Source: Gammaproteobacteria bacterium
Lineage (GTDB): Bacteria > Pseudomonadota > Gammaproteobacteria > HK1
Direction: 5' to 3'
Assembly (NCBI GenBank): GCA_012103455.1
Contig: WLWT01000001.1
Span: 2,859,288-2,923,287, forward strand
DNA: 64,000 nucleotides
Made by a program: the position numbers and the translations under genes. Positions within the stretch are counted from its first letter, which is position 1; every line of letters begins with the position of its first letter. The notes beneath the pieces were generated by a model. The model worked only from the letters and a program-made list of their open reading frames with translations. It ran no database searches and had not been told where the DNA came from. Positions 46,195-56,378 of the stretch are shown piece by piece.

Positions 46195-46311
46195 ACAGGG
46201 CTCGAACGCGAGGCTCGCACCGTCCCTCACTCGCTAGCGGTTCGAGCAATCCTATTACTCGTCCCTTTCGTTGCCTTGAACTCTTTGCACAGTTGATTCA
46301 AAGCGCGGTAT

Positions 46312-47700
46312 TTAAACACATGGAGCGCTGGAGCGTGCGCTGCCATCTTGCTTGACCAGTTGCGCCAGTTCGAACGCCAGTTCGATGCTCTGACTGGCAT
46401 TGAGGCGCGGATCACAATGGGTGTGGTAACGGTCGGCTAGCCCTTCCTCGGTAATGTCCTGGGCACCACCGACACACTCGGTGACATTTTTGCCGGTCAT
46501 TTCCACATGGATCCCACCGGCGTAGGTGCCCTCGGCGCGGTGGATGGCAAAAAACCGGCTCACTTCTTCCATGATCGCCGTAAAGCGCCTGGTTTTAAGG
46601 CCGCTGCTCGATTTGATGGTGTTGCCGTGCATCGGATCGCAAGACCACACCACTGTACGTCCCTCACGTTGCACGGTACTGATCAACCGGGACAGGTGCT
46701 CGCCGATACCCGCGGCGCCCATCCGGGCGATGAGCGTAATGCGTCCTGCTTCATCGTCCGGGTTCAGCTTATCCAGTAGGGCCATGAGATCATCGGGTTG
46801 CAGGCTAGGACCGGCTTTGATGCCGATAGGATTGGCAACACCGCTTAAAAATTCCACGTGCGCCCCGCCGGGCTGGCGGGTACGGTCGCCGATCCACAGC
46901 ATATGGGCCGAGGTGTCATACCAATCCCCGCTGGTGGAATCGACCCGTGCAAACGCTTCTTCATAGCCGAGTAACAGCGCTTCATGGCTGGTGTAGATGT
47001 CGGTTTGCCGTAACGCCGGCGCGGTTTGGGAGGTAATACCGCAGGCTTGCATGAAATCGAGTGCCTCCTCTATACGTGTGCACAAATGCTCAAAGCGCTC
47101 GCCCTGGGGGCTGCCGGCGACGAAATCCATGTTCCAGCGGTGCACGCGGTGTAAGTCGGCATAGCCGCCGGAGGCGAGGGCGCGTAATAGATTCAGGGTC
47201 GCTGCCGCTTGTGAATACGCTTGCAGCATGCGTTCCGGCTGTGGTCTGCGCGCGCTATCGTCGAATTCGATGCCGTTGATGATGTCGCCTAGATAGGAGC
47301 ACAGCTCCGTCTCATTTTGCCGTTCGGTGGGGGTGGAGCGCGGTTTGGCGAACTGTCCCGCAAGGCGGCCCACTTTCACCACCGGGCAGGCGCCAGCGAA
47401 GGTGAGCACCACCGCCATCTGCAGCAGCACTCTGGCCGTATCGCGGATGTTGTCCGGATGAAACTCCGCGAAACTCTCCGCGCAGTCGCCACCTTGCAAT
47501 AAAAACGCTCGGCCCATGGACACCTGGGCGAGGCGCTCTTTGAGTTGGCGCGCTTCGCCGGCGAAAACCAGCGGCGGAAAGCTGCGCAGAGTATGTTCCA
47601 CGCGCGCCAGCTCATCCCCATCGGGATAGCTGGGTAGGTGCTTGGCTGGTTTGAGTCTCCAACTACCGGGAAGCCATGGGTGCGGCAAGGTTTCATTCAT
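46312..47700 (-). CDS. DAHP synthase, class II
   Basis: 462 aa. First step of the shikimate pathway (PEP + erythrose 4-phosphate), plant/actinobacterial-like class II type as also found in Pseudomonas and Xanthomonas. Shows [12 protein letters not shown] (metal-binding Cys), [52 protein letters not shown] and [15 protein letters not shown]. All metal and substrate motifs are present. It lies upstream of the ileS leader on the same strand, so read-through into the T-box is possible. No regulatory ACT or chorismate-mutase domain. Confidence 0.93.
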   Translation of the reverse strand: MNETLPHPWLPGSWRLKPAKHLPSYPDGDELARVEHTLRSFPPLVFAGEARQLKERLAQVSMGRAFLLQGGDCAESFAEFHPDNIRDTARVLLQMAVVLTFAGACPVVKVGRLAGQFAKPRSTPTERQNETELCSYLGDIINGIEFDDSARRPQPERMLQAYSQAAATLNLLRALASGGYADLHRVHRWNMDFVAGSPQGERFEHLCTRIEEALDFMQACGITSQTAPALRQTDIYTSHEALLLGYEEAFARVDSTSGDWYDTSAHMLWIGDRTRQPGGAHVEFLSGVANPIGIKAGPSLQPDDLMALLDKLNPDDEAGRITLIARMGAAGIGEHLSRLISTVQREGRTVVWSCDPMHGNTIKSSSGLKTRRFTAIMEEVSRFFAIHRAEGTYAGGIHVEMTGKNVTECVGGAQDITEEGLADRYHTHCDPRLNASQSIELAFELAQLVKQDGSARSSAPCV

Positions 47701-47724
47701 AGTGTTTAGCCGAGTGTTTAGCCG
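47701..47724 (-). repeat. 12-bp x2 perfect tandem duplication before the DAHP synthase
   Basis: AGTGTTTAGCCG repeated twice, immediately upstream of the DAHP synthase start codon (47698-47700), where the ribosome site would be. Confidence 0.88.
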
Positions 47725-48111
47725 ATGCGCTTGAACAAGCCGGGCGGATTATAGACACGAATACCCCTTCAACGATCATGGGTGCCTAGCGCTGTTTGCA
47801 CTATGAGGGGATGGGTGACATGGTCAGCGGCCAAGGCGCAGGCCCACGGCGGCCATGCCTAAGGTCGCCGGCAGTGGCTGAGATAAACACGCTGGCGGCG
47901 AGGGCGGTGCTCGCTTGCGGGACACGGGTTCGCATGATTGCGTCCTCGATTGCTCTTCCTTGATTGTATGCGGGGCTGGTAGGGATGCTATTGTGAGTCC
48001 TGGTCCCAGCGGGTCAGCATGGCATTTGGGGGCTCTGCGTCTGTAGGCCGGGAGCGCGCCCGTAATTTGCGATCAGCCCGCAACATCATTAGACGCCAGA
48101 TCACTAGACTC
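47725..48111. other. Divergent intergenic region, DAHP synthase / ABC-F gene
   Basis: About 390 nt. No convincing gene, tRNA or known riboswitch. A minus-strand reading PLPATLGMAAVGLRLGR before a stop is reminiscent of a sorting tail but lacks a gene body. Promoters for both genes should be here; none is clear. Confidence 0.5.
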
Positions 48112-50022
48112 ATGCCCCTTTTATCTCTACATGCAGTCGAACTCGGCTTTGGCGGCGAGCCGTTGTTGGATGCAGTCCAACTGACCGTGGAAGCTGATGA
48201 GCGTATTTGCTTGCTCGGGCCTAACGGGACCGGTAAATCCACTTTGCTGGATGTGCTAGCCGGCCGGCGGCAGCCAGATAACGGTGTGCGCAAAGCCGGC
48301 GCCCAGTTGCGCATAGGTGTGTTGCCACAAGTCTTCGACAGCACTGCCGCGGGTACGGTGCGCAAGGTATTAAGCGGCGCTTTTGGCGAAGAGCTACGCT
48401 GGATAGAGCAGGCCGCCAGACTGTCGGCAACGGGTGATGCCGCCAGCGCCGCGCAAGCCGATCGACTGCTTCAAGCGATCGAGGCGGCCGGCGCCTGGAA
48501 TGCTCAGCGCAAGATCGAGCGCACCCTGGATGAGTTGGCCGTGCCTGCGGATAGCCCGTTTCAGTCGCTCTCGGGCGGTCAGCAGCGGCGGGTCTTATTG
48601 CGCAGAGCGATGTTGCCGGCACCGCCGTTGTTGTTGCTGGACGAGCCCACCAATCATCTAGACATAGAGGCGATAGAGGCGCTCACCCGCGATCTGCTCG
48701 CCTGGCGGGGTGCGCTGTTGTTCACCACTCATGATCGACGGGCGATCGAGGAGTTAGCCACTCGAATCATCGAGCTTGATCGGGGCAAGTTGACATCCTG
48801 GCCAGGCGATTACGCCAACTATCTGCGCCGGCGTGAAGAGCGTGAAGCGGCTGAACAGCAGGCGAGCACGCAGCAGGAACGGCGGCTGGCGCAGGAGGAA
48901 GCCTGGATTCGTCAGGGCGTCAAAGCGCGCCGTACCCGCAACCAAGGCCGGGTCAGGCGCTTGCAGGCCATGCGTGCGGCGCTCGCCGAGCGCCGCGATG
49001 CGCTGGGCAAAGCCACCTTCTCACTGAGTGCGGGGCAGCGCTCGGGAAGGCGGATCAGCGAATTGCGTGGTGTGTATTTCGGCTATGGTGACGAGCCGTT
49101 GGTATGCGCGCTGGATCTGCTCATCGAGCGCGGCGATAGGGTGGGCATCATCGGACCCAATGGCGCGGGTAAAACGACGTTAGTCAAGTTAGTGCTAGGG
49201 CACTTGCCGCCGGTTGAAGGCGAGGTGCGACTCGGTACCCGGCTGGAGGTGGCTTATCTGGACCAAATCCGCCAAGCCATCCCCGGCGCTGCGACGGTGT
49301 ACGGCGCGGTGGCGGACGGCGCCGATCACGTGGTGGTGGCGGGTGAACGCCGCCATGTCATCGGTTATCTGGCCGATTTTCTGTTTCCACCGCAGCGCGT
49401 TCGCAACCGGGTGTCGTCGCTGTCCGGTGGCGAACAGGCCCGTTTGGCGTTAGCCAAAATCTTCGCCAAGCCATCGAATGTGCTGGTGTTGGATGAGCCG
49501 ACCAATGATCTGGATCTGGCAACGCTGGAATTGCTCGAAGAACGTCTATTGGACTACGCGGGCACGCTGTTGGTGGTCAGCCATGACCGGGCGTTTTTAG
49601 ATAGCGTAGTGACCTCGACGGTGGTGTTCGAGGGCAACGGGCGTATCGGTCAATACGTGGGGGGGTATTCGGACTGGGAACGCCACCACCGGCGGTGCCA
49701 ATGGCCGGCGCCTAGCCGCCTGCAAAAAACCGACACAGCGGTTAGCGAACCGCATAAACGCGAGGCCTCGCCGCAGCGTCCAGCGAAGCTCTCGTATAAA
49801 GCCAAGCGTGAGTTGGATGCGCTGCCGGAGCGCATAGAGGCGCTGGAACAGCGTGCCGCCGAGCTTCGTGACACTCTAGGCCGGTCGGAATTGTACCGCG
49901 ATGGGGGCCATCGAGTGGCAGGGGTTAAGGCCACGCTAGAGGCGGTGGAGACGGAACTGGAGATGGCCTTCGAGCGCTGGAGCGAGCTTGAAGCGCGCGC
50001 CGACGGTTCGGCGCCGGCCTGA
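48112..50022 (+). CDS. uup: ABC-F family ATPase (Uup-like)
   Basis: 636 aa from the ATG at 48112 (MPLLSLHAVELGFGG); an open frame 93 nt further upstream looks spurious. Two ABC domains without membrane parts: Walker A CLLGPNGTGKST and IIGPNGAGKTT, signatures LSGGQQRRVLL and LSGGEQARLAL, Walker B LLLLDEPTNHLD and VLVLDEPTNDLD. The C-terminal coiled-coil (LPERIEALEQRAAELRDTLG) that binds DNA or branched structures is present. ABC-F proteins of this group act on ribosomes or in transposon excision control. Confidence 0.92.
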   Translation: MPLLSLHAVELGFGGEPLLDAVQLTVEADERICLLGPNGTGKSTLLDVLAGRRQPDNGVRKAGAQLRIGVLPQVFDSTAAGTVRKVLSGAFGEELRWIEQAARLSATGDAASAAQADRLLQAIEAAGAWNAQRKIERTLDELAVPADSPFQSLSGGQQRRVLLRRAMLPAPPLLLLDEPTNHLDIEAIEALTRDLLAWRGALLFTTHDRRAIEELATRIIELDRGKLTSWPGDYANYLRRREEREAAEQQASTQQERRLAQEEAWIRQGVKARRTRNQGRVRRLQAMRAALAERRDALGKATFSLSAGQRSGRRISELRGVYFGYGDEPLVCALDLLIERGDRVGIIGPNGAGKTTLVKLVLGHLPPVEGEVRLGTRLEVAYLDQIRQAIPGAATVYGAVADGADHVVVAGERRHVIGYLADFLFPPQRVRNRVSSLSGGEQARLALAKIFAKPSNVLVLDEPTNDLDLATLELLEERLLDYAGTLLVVSHDRAFLDSVVTSTVVFEGNGRIGQYVGGYSDWERHHRRCQWPAPSRLQKTDTAVSEPHKREASPQRPAKLSYKAKRELDALPERIEALEQRAAELRDTLGRSELYRDGGHRVAGVKATLEAVETELEMAFERWSELEARADGSAPA

Positions 50023-50109
50023 ACCGATCGGTGCGAAACTGTCACACTGTGGCCGATGCCCCCGCTGATCATGCATGACCATGAATAATCAATACGGAGC
50101 GTTTGCCAC

Positions 50110-51291
50110 GTGAGCGAAACCCAAGTGCCCATCAACCAGGCGCCTATCAACCAGGCGCCTATCAACCAGAGGCGGCGCGCACTGTTAACCGGTATCACGG
50201 GGCAAGACGGCGCTTACTTGGCTGAATTTCTACTGCATAAGGGCTATGAGGTCCACGGCATCAAACGGCGGGCGTCATTGTTCAATACCGATCGTATCGA
50301 TCATCTGTACCAAGATCCGCACGAGACGCAACGCAATTTCATCTTGCACCACGGGGATATGACGGATTCGACCAACCTTATCCGCATCATTCAGCACGTG
50401 CAGCCCGATGAGATCTACAACTTGGCGGCTCAAAGCCATGTCGCCGTTTCATTCGAAACCCCTGAATACACGGCCAATGCCGACGGTCTTGGCGCCCTGC
50501 GTATTCTTGAAGCTATCCGCATCCTGGGGCTGCAAGAACGTACCCGGTATTATCAAGCATCCACTTCGGAACTCTACGGGTTGGTGCAGGCAACACCCCA
50601 GCGCGAGACGACCGCGTTTTACCCACGCTCACCGTACGCTTGCGCCAAGCTCTATGCGCATTGGATAACGGTCAACTATCGTGAAGCTTACGGCTTGTTC
50701 GCTTGCAATGGCATCCTCTTCAACCACGAGTCACCCCTGCGCGGCGAAACGTTTTTAACGCGCAAAGTGACGCGCGCCGTCGCCCGTATTGCGCTCGGCC
50801 TGCAACAGCGCCTTTACTTGGGTAATTTGGACTCTTTGCGCGACTGGGGCCACGCTCGCGATTACGTGCAAGCCCAGTGGCTGATCTTGCAAGGCGCCAG
50901 CCCGAAGGACTACGTGATCGCCAGCGGTGAGCAGCACTCGGTGCGCGAGTTCACTGAACGTGCTTTCGCTACGCTAGGCATCGGTATCGAGTGGCACGGG
51001 CGCGGTGTCGATGAGGTGGGCATAGCTGCGCGCGTGGACAGTACCGCGCAGGTCGAACCGGCCATCGCTAAGGGAGCTGTGATCGTGTGCGTTGATCCGG
51101 CCTACTTCCGGCCAACGGAGGTGGATGCCCTGCTGGGTGATGCGAGTCTTGCGCGACAAGAACTCGGCTGGGTGCCCAGGATTCAGTTTCCGGGGTTGGT
51201 CGCGGAGATGGTCGAATCGGATCTACATGAGGCGCAAAAAGATGCTCTGGCCCGGGCGCAGGGTCTGAATACCTTCAGGCGCTTTGAATAA
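50110..51291 (+). CDS. gmd: GDP-mannose 4,6-dehydratase
   Basis: 393 aa short-chain dehydrogenase-type enzyme: [20 protein letters not shown], the STSELYG and [15 protein letters not shown] (Tyr-x3-Lys) active site, and [16 protein letters not shown]. Converts GDP-mannose to GDP-4-keto-6-deoxymannose, the precursor of GDP-fucose. The N-terminus is extended by [14 protein letters not shown] from a 15-bp tandem array. GTG start at 50110. Followed 15 nt later by fcl, its partner. Confidence 0.94.
   Translation: MSETQVPINQAPINQAPINQRRRALLTGITGQDGAYLAEFLLHKGYEVHGIKRRASLFNTDRIDHLYQDPHETQRNFILHHGDMTDSTNLIRIIQHVQPDEIYNLAAQSHVAVSFETPEYTANADGLGALRILEAIRILGLQERTRYYQASTSELYGLVQATPQRETTAFYPRSPYACAKLYAHWITVNYREAYGLFACNGILFNHESPLRGETFLTRKVTRAVARIALGLQQRLYLGNLDSLRDWGHARDYVQAQWLILQGASPKDYVIASGEQHSVREFTERAFATLGIGIEWHGRGVDEVGIAARVDSTAQVEPAIAKGAVIVCVDPAYFRPTEVDALLGDASLARQELGWVPRIQFPGLVAEMVESDLHEAQKDALARAQGLNTFRRFE
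50131..50169 (+). repeat. 15-bp x2.6 tandem array at the gmd N-terminus
   Basis: ATCAACCAGGCGCCT repeated twice plus a partial third. Encodes [13 protein letters not shown] in frame, just after the start. Confidence 0.92.
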
Positions 51292-51306
51292 AGTGCACCT
51301 CTAAAG

Positions 51307-52284
51307 ATGTACGCTCTGGAGCGCGCCAGCCGCATCTACGTGGCGGGTCACACCGGTTTGGTGGGCTCGGCGATGTTGCGCAAACTGTCTCAAGCCGGAT
51401 TTTCGCGTACGCTAACCGCCGCTAGAAGTGAGCTTGACCTGACCGATCGCAACAGCGTCAAAGCATGGTTTGCTGCACACCGGCCCCATGTGGTTGTGCT
51501 CTGCGCGGCGCGGGTGGGAGGCATCCTGGCCAATGCGTCAGCGCCCGTTGAGTTTTTGCTGGACAACTTGCATATCCAGAACAACGTCATTCATACCGCC
51601 CACGAAACCGGGGTGGAACAGCTCGTGTTCTTGGGTTCATCGTGCATTTATCCGCGCGAGGCCAACCAGCCGATCGGTGAAGATTCGTTGCTGACCGCTC
51701 CGTTAGAGCCTACTAACCGGCCATACGCCATCGCCAAAATTGCCGGCATCGAACTGTGCTGGGCGCTTAATCGTCAGCATCAACGCCGCTATTTCGCTTT
51801 AATGCCCACCAACCTATACGGCCCCGAGGACAACTTCGACTTGTTCTCTTCCCATGTCTTGCCGGCGTTGATCCGCAAGATGCATGAGGCGCGCGAACGC
51901 GCCGATGCCTCGGTTACCTTATGGGGCACGGGAGAGCCTAAGCGCGAGTTTCTCTACAGTGATGATTTGGCCGATGCGGCTTTGTACCTGCTCGAACGAC
52001 CCGCCGCGCGGCTGGCGCATCTGTTCTGCGAAGCGCACCCACCGTTACTCAACGTGGGAACAGGACAGGACATTCGGATCCGGGAACTGGCTGATAAGGT
52101 CGCCCGCACCGTCGGTTTCGAAGGTGCTTTGCAATGGGATACCGGCAAGCCCGATGGTACTGCGCGCAAGTTGCTCGATGTAAGCCGGATGAGCGCGTTG
52201 GGTTGGCAGGCCAAGACGCCATTGGATCAAGGTATCGCACTTGCCTACGAAGCGTTTTTAGCCGGCCGGGTGCGGCGCTTGTGA
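51307..52284 (+). CDS. fcl: GDP-L-fucose synthase
   Basis: 325 aa epimerase/reductase that finishes GDP-L-fucose. NADP motif VAGHTGLVGSAMLRKL, GSSCIYPREANQPI, the Tyr-x3-Lys in RPYAIAKIAGIEL, and MPTNLYGPEDNFD. Directly downstream of gmd, so fucose (or a related 6-deoxy sugar) is likely in the exopolysaccharide. Its stop overlaps the GTG of ampD (GTGA). Confidence 0.94.
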   Translation: MYALERASRIYVAGHTGLVGSAMLRKLSQAGFSRTLTAARSELDLTDRNSVKAWFAAHRPHVVVLCAARVGGILANASAPVEFLLDNLHIQNNVIHTAHETGVEQLVFLGSSCIYPREANQPIGEDSLLTAPLEPTNRPYAIAKIAGIELCWALNRQHQRRYFALMPTNLYGPEDNFDLFSSHVLPALIRKMHEARERADASVTLWGTGEPKREFLYSDDLADAALYLLERPAARLAHLFCEAHPPLLNVGTGQDIRIRELADKVARTVGFEGALQWDTGKPDGTARKLLDVSRMSALGWQAKTPLDQGIALAYEAFLAGRVRRL

Positions 52285-52907
52285 ACCCGCATGGGGCAGA
52301 GCACCCGCGGCGATGGGATACGTGGCCACGCAATAGGTGGCGGTGGGACCGGCAGCGCCCCGGCTGGGTGGCCGGCGCGCGCCGGGTGGTATCTCCCCAT
52401 TGCGATCATCGTCCCAGGGGGCAAGATGTGGAACTGATCGTGCTCCACGGCATCAGCTTGCCGCCTGGACAATTCGGTGGGCCGCTAGTGGAGCAGTTGT
52501 TTTCCGGCCAACTCTTCGGCATCGGGGACGGCGAACTCGGCCGGTTGCGGGTAGCGGCGCATTTCCTGCTTCGCCGCGACGGAGAATTGGTGCAATTCGT
52601 GCCGGTTCATCTGCGCGCCTGGCATGCGGGACTGTCCAGCTTCAGGGGTAGACGCGGATGTAATGATTTTTCTGTTGGCATCGAACTGGAGGGCACCGAT
52701 GATATTCTATACACCGGTCAACAGTATGCTGGCTTAGCGCGCTTGCTGCGGTTGTTGTTCGATCGCTATCCGGGCTTACTGAAGCAATGCGTGGTTGGAC
52801 ATGAGCACATTGCGCCTGGCCGTAAAACCGATCCTGGTGCAAGTTTCGATTGGACATGGCTGGAGGCGTTCTTTGATGCACAGTTGGATCCCGGGGAACG
52901 ACGCTAG
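52281..52907 (+). CDS. ampD: N-acetylmuramoyl-L-alanine amidase AmpD-like
   Basis: 208 aa from a GTG at 52281 overlapping the fcl stop. The frame open further upstream is only overlap. The conserved start GWVAGARRVVSPHCDHRPRG is followed by ELIVLHGISLPPGQFGG (zinc His), HAGLSSFRGRRGCNDFSVGI, and GHEHIAPGRKTDPG (zinc His/Asp and catalytic Lys). It cleaves anhydro-muropeptides in cell-wall recycling. Its place inside an exopolysaccharide locus is unusual. Confidence 0.88.
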   Translation: MNPHGAEHPRRWDTWPRNRWRWDRQRPGWVAGARRVVSPHCDHRPRGQDVELIVLHGISLPPGQFGGPLVEQLFSGQLFGIGDGELGRLRVAAHFLLRRDGELVQFVPVHLRAWHAGLSSFRGRRGCNDFSVGIELEGTDDILYTGQQYAGLARLLRLLFDRYPGLLKQCVVGHEHIAPGRKTDPGASFDWTWLEAFFDAQLDPGERR

Positions 52908-53053
52908 AATCCAGCTAGTCTACATTGACGTATCAGCTATCGAGGTGTAGCTCGTTTCACGAGCCCTTATTTTGGCCCGCATTTATATTTGGATGGCAGA
53001 TCCTTCACAATCACATGATTGATTGCTCCAAATTCACTGAGAGGAAAGACCCG

Positions 53054-54154
53054 ATGAAGCGTATCCGTGATGGTCTCATCACCAGTGCCGCGGTGGCTGC
53101 TGCGCTTACTGGTCCAACCGCGTCCGCTGCCTGGCTAGGCCGTAGTGCGCAACCGCTACCCGCGCTGGCGCCGGCCGTCGCCGTTCAGACGGCGGGTCAG
53201 GTGGCTCCGTCCATTGACGGCGCCGCGTTGCGCGAGGTTGCCCAGATGGGATTATTGTTCGGTACGGGGGATGTGGCGGTAAACAACGGAATCGACGATT
53301 GGCAATCGGTGAGCGGCAAGCCTCTGTCTTACTCCGGCGGCGAACTGATCCGCACCGGCCCTGACGGGCTCGGAGTGCTGCGCTTACCCGATCAGGGCAC
53401 CGTATTCCTGTGTCCCTACACCTTGAGTGTTATGACGCGCGGGCCCAGCGGTCGATTGAATTTCGAACTCACCAGAGGAACGGCGCGGCTCATCTTTGGA
53501 CAGGAGGACGCCCCGCGGATCGAGGCGGCGAACAAAGAGTTCATGCCCGATAGAGATTTGCAGGGCGAGGTTTGGGCGATAGAGCTGAATGTTAGGACCA
53601 AGGACGTCAGCATCATGATGCTGACGTCCGGGTTAGAAGATGGCCAAGACGTGCCCACCAAGCACAACGGTGAGCCCTGGGACGGTGCCAAGGCAGCGGA
53701 AAATCAACTATGGGTGGTGTCCCCTAACAGTGGTACGGATGAATACGAGGCGCAGGCTCTAGGCTATCCGAGCGGCGCAGTACAACCCAAAATCGATACG
53801 GAAACACCGCCCGATCGGGTAAGAGCCGAAGAGTACTTGTGCCGGCTGCCGGAAGTCGTCGAGCGCGCCGGGACGCTTGCATTAACGGGCAGAGCGCCAG
53901 CAAGCGACATACCGGCGAAACCGCCCCAAGATTTGCCTGACGAAGGCAATCTCATAGGGCCTTCGGGAAATCCGCCGTTGGCACTGGCCGAACCTGTTGA
54001 AAAAGCGGAGCGAAGATCGGCTGGTGAGGCACCGGTTACTATAACTGCAACGGCGTTACCCGAAAGTGGTTCTGGGAGCGGTGCTACATCGGTTATCGTA
54101 CCTACAATGGCGTTACCCACAAATAATTCTGAGAACAATGCTAGTCCAAATTAG
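53054..54154 (+). CDS. Exported FecR-like domain protein
   Basis: 366 aa from the ATG at 53054 behind GAGAGGAAAGA. A signal peptide is clear (MKRIRDGLITSAAVAAALTG, cut near ASA-AW). A FecR-like beta domain follows (LSYSGGELIRTGPDGLGVLR, FELTRGTARLIFGQ), then low-complexity Pro/Ser/Thr sequence to the end. Such periplasmic proteins occur in exopolysaccharide loci; the role is not known. No membrane anchor. Confidence 0.7.
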   Translation: MKRIRDGLITSAAVAAALTGPTASAAWLGRSAQPLPALAPAVAVQTAGQVAPSIDGAALREVAQMGLLFGTGDVAVNNGIDDWQSVSGKPLSYSGGELIRTGPDGLGVLRLPDQGTVFLCPYTLSVMTRGPSGRLNFELTRGTARLIFGQEDAPRIEAANKEFMPDRDLQGEVWAIELNVRTKDVSIMMLTSGLEDGQDVPTKHNGEPWDGAKAAENQLWVVSPNSGTDEYEAQALGYPSGAVQPKIDTETPPDRVRAEEYLCRLPEVVERAGTLALTGRAPASDIPAKPPQDLPDEGNLIGPSGNPPLALAEPVEKAERRSAGEAPVTITATALPESGSGSGATSVIVPTMALPTNNSENNASPN

Positions 54155-54374
54155 GGGGTATCGTCAAAAAAAAGGCACCCGATAGATGGTTTACACGTAA
54201 CAGCCGGAGGGGTGTTCTGAAGGCAATCCTATCTTTTCCCTCGAAATATGTGCTATAACCGTTCGAAATAAAAGAAGAATTTTTAGAACAAACAAGGTTC
54301 TAATTCAAACAAGAATGAGGGAGAGACGAGTTGCAGCACCAAAGAGAACTGGTGTTGAGCAACTACAGCGAGAG

Positions 54375-55730
54375 ATGATGGCGAAGCGACGACACGCGTC
54401 AAAGCGCTCGCGCGCGCTCTGTAGAGCGTCGGTGGCGTCATTTGGCTTAATTTTGGCCCACTCACCCTCAACACTTAACGCTCAGAGTCAATCCTCTGAC
54501 ACTGAACCGGTGCGTAGCCTGGACCAGCGGTTCAGCGAAGAGATAGGTGGCGTCCAAGATGACGCCCTATACGACACCAATGTCGATCTGAGGACTGCCA
54601 GCTTTGCGGTCGGTGGCGACTCGTCTGGCGCCAAGAGAGCCCGAGGCGTGTTCGCCAAGCTAACCGCTGGCTGGGTCTACGACGACAATGTGCTCAGGAT
54701 CGGCAGACGAGGCGAAAGCGACGACCGCTTTCGCATCGCACCCACCATCGGCTATGAGCAGGACTTCGGACAGCATCGGGCCAAGGTGTCCTATGAAGGG
54801 GAATACAATAGCTATTGGTCTATGTCGGATGAGAACACTGCCGATCACAAGCTCCAGTTCGAGGGGGATTTCACCCTGCATAAGAAACTCAAAGCATTGT
54901 TGCGCAGTCGCTACGAAGTCAGCAACGAAAAGCGCGGCGACCGTATTGGCCGCGTGCAACGCGATGCGGTGCCCGATTCCAGGGAAGACATCAGTTTTGC
55001 CGGCGATCTGACCCTGGGACGGCGCATCGCCATCGCGCAAGTCCGAGCCCGCGGGGAATATACCCAAACGCGATATACCAATAATAACCAAGGCGTCCGC
55101 GATATTGATGTATGGGGCAGTGGGTTGACGGGTTTTTACAATTTCGGCCCGAAGCTGTCGGCGTTTATCGAAGGTAACTACACCATTTTGGGCTACCGTT
55201 CGGGTCTTAACTTGGATGGATGGGAGAAAAGCGTTTTTGCAGGGGTGCGTTGGGAGGCAACGGCCAAGACTCAAGGCGAGTTCAAGATTGGCCGGCGCAA
55301 ACGCTCTTTCGCCGACAAGAACATAGACTCAGTGTTGGGCACTAGCTGGGATCTCAAGGTACTCTGGGAACCGAGAGCCAATAACCAGGTCCAGTTCTTC
55401 AGTATGCAAACCGGAGAAGAAAGTGCTGAGAACGGTGGTGCACAGCAAAACCGGCAGTTTGGCGCGCTGTGGGATTTCGCCTTCGACGAGCGATGGAGTA
55501 TGACGAGCGAGGTGACTATCGACTTCACCAGCGCCTCACCAGATACGTCCGGTTCTGATACCACGATCACAGCCGGCACTATGTTTACTTATGAGATAGA
55601 CCGCGGCCTTGCGGTGCAGGCAGGAGTTAGGAGAACCGTGCGCGAGTCCGCAGATCGCCAAAACGATTTCAAGAACCATACGCTGTCGTTGGAATTCGTG
55701 GCGGAGTATCCGCAGCTTTCCTCTGAGTAG
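54375..55730 (+). CDS. Outer-membrane beta-barrel protein of an EPS locus (EpsL-like)
   Basis: About 450 aa. The start is uncertain: ATG 54375 or 54378 gives a signal-like region (SVASFGLILAHSPSTLNAQS), and an ATG at 54315 is also open. The body shows alternating aromatic/polar beta-strands ending in a barrel-type tail (HTLSLEFVAEYPQL), and WVYDDNVLRIGRRGESDDRF, which is typical of the outer-membrane porin-like proteins of exopolysaccharide clusters. It may help secrete or hold the polymer at the outer membrane. Confidence 0.75.
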   Translation: MMAKRRHASKRSRALCRASVASFGLILAHSPSTLNAQSQSSDTEPVRSLDQRFSEEIGGVQDDALYDTNVDLRTASFAVGGDSSGAKRARGVFAKLTAGWVYDDNVLRIGRRGESDDRFRIAPTIGYEQDFGQHRAKVSYEGEYNSYWSMSDENTADHKLQFEGDFTLHKKLKALLRSRYEVSNEKRGDRIGRVQRDAVPDSREDISFAGDLTLGRRIAIAQVRARGEYTQTRYTNNNQGVRDIDVWGSGLTGFYNFGPKLSAFIEGNYTILGYRSGLNLDGWEKSVFAGVRWEATAKTQGEFKIGRRKRSFADKNIDSVLGTSWDLKVLWEPRANNQVQFFSMQTGEESAENGGAQQNRQFGALWDFAFDERWSMTSEVTIDFTSASPDTSGSDTTITAGTMFTYEIDRGLAVQAGVRRTVRESADRQNDFKNHTLSLEFVAEYPQLSSE

Positions 55731-55753
55731 ATCGCTAGAGGCGAGGCGATGAA

Positions 55754-56311
55754 ATGTATGCCCTAAATCGTTACTCAATCTCGATTCTGGGACTTGTCGC
55801 CGTTTGGGTGGCTCAGGTGTGGTGCACCGATGTGAGCATGGCGCAAACGGCCAAGTCAGGGGGAGTAGCTACCGGTGATACGGTGTCAGTTGTGGTTTAC
55901 GGGGAGCCGGAGCTGAATGTCACCGGTGCCAAAGTCAAGGGTAACGGCACCATCGTGGTACCGCTCATCGGCGACGTACGGGTCGCTGGATTATCCGCTG
56001 AGGAGGTCCGTACGCGCATCACGGAGTTGTTTGCCGATGGGTATTTAAAAAAACCCATCATAACCGTTGATGTGGAGAAGTTTCAGCTCTACTACATCAA
56101 AGGACAGGTGCGAAAACCCGGTGGCTACCGTTTCAAGGAGGGGTTGTCGGTCGAGAAAGCTATCGCACTAGCTGGTGGCTTCACCGAGCGCGCATCGGAG
56201 ACCGATATTCGCTTGAACCGCGAGAATGGCAAAGCCGTGACCGGCAAAATACCTGTATCCACCGTCATCGTTCCAGGAGATGTCATTACTGTAGGCGAGA
56301 GCTTTTTTTGA
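55754..56311 (+). CDS. Polysaccharide export protein (Wza/EpsA-like), short form
   Basis: 185 aa outer-membrane polysaccharide exporter: poly-export domain GDTVSVVVYGEPELNVTGAK and VPLIGDVRVAGLSAEEVRTR, then an SLBB domain (YYIKGQVRKPGGYRFKEGLS). Much shorter than E. coli Wza, lacking its C-terminal helical barrel. The N-terminal signal ends near VWCTDVSMAQ; the Cys lacks a good lipobox. Works with the downstream Wzc-like kinase. Confidence 0.88.
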   Translation: MYALNRYSISILGLVAVWVAQVWCTDVSMAQTAKSGGVATGDTVSVVVYGEPELNVTGAKVKGNGTIVVPLIGDVRVAGLSAEEVRTRITELFADGYLKKPIITVDVEKFQLYYIKGQVRKPGGYRFKEGLSVEKAIALAGGFTERASETDIRLNRENGKAVTGKIPVSTVIVPGDVITVGESFF

Positions 56312-56378
56312 CGCGCGCGATGGGAACTTACCGGTGCCGTCTACTACGCTGATGGTTATTGCTTTGGCGAAGCAATAG

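Noticed and set aside
47850..47950. Minus-strand tail PLPATLGMAAVGLRLGR resembling a PEP-CTERM/VPLPA sorting signal
   Set aside because: No gene body, signal peptide or basic end cluster goes with it, and the frame upstream is not coding-like.
51294..51309. GTGCACCTCTAAAGATG before fcl resembles one end of the 99-bp MITE
   Set aside because: Only about ten bases agree and there is no second end or target duplication; likely chance.
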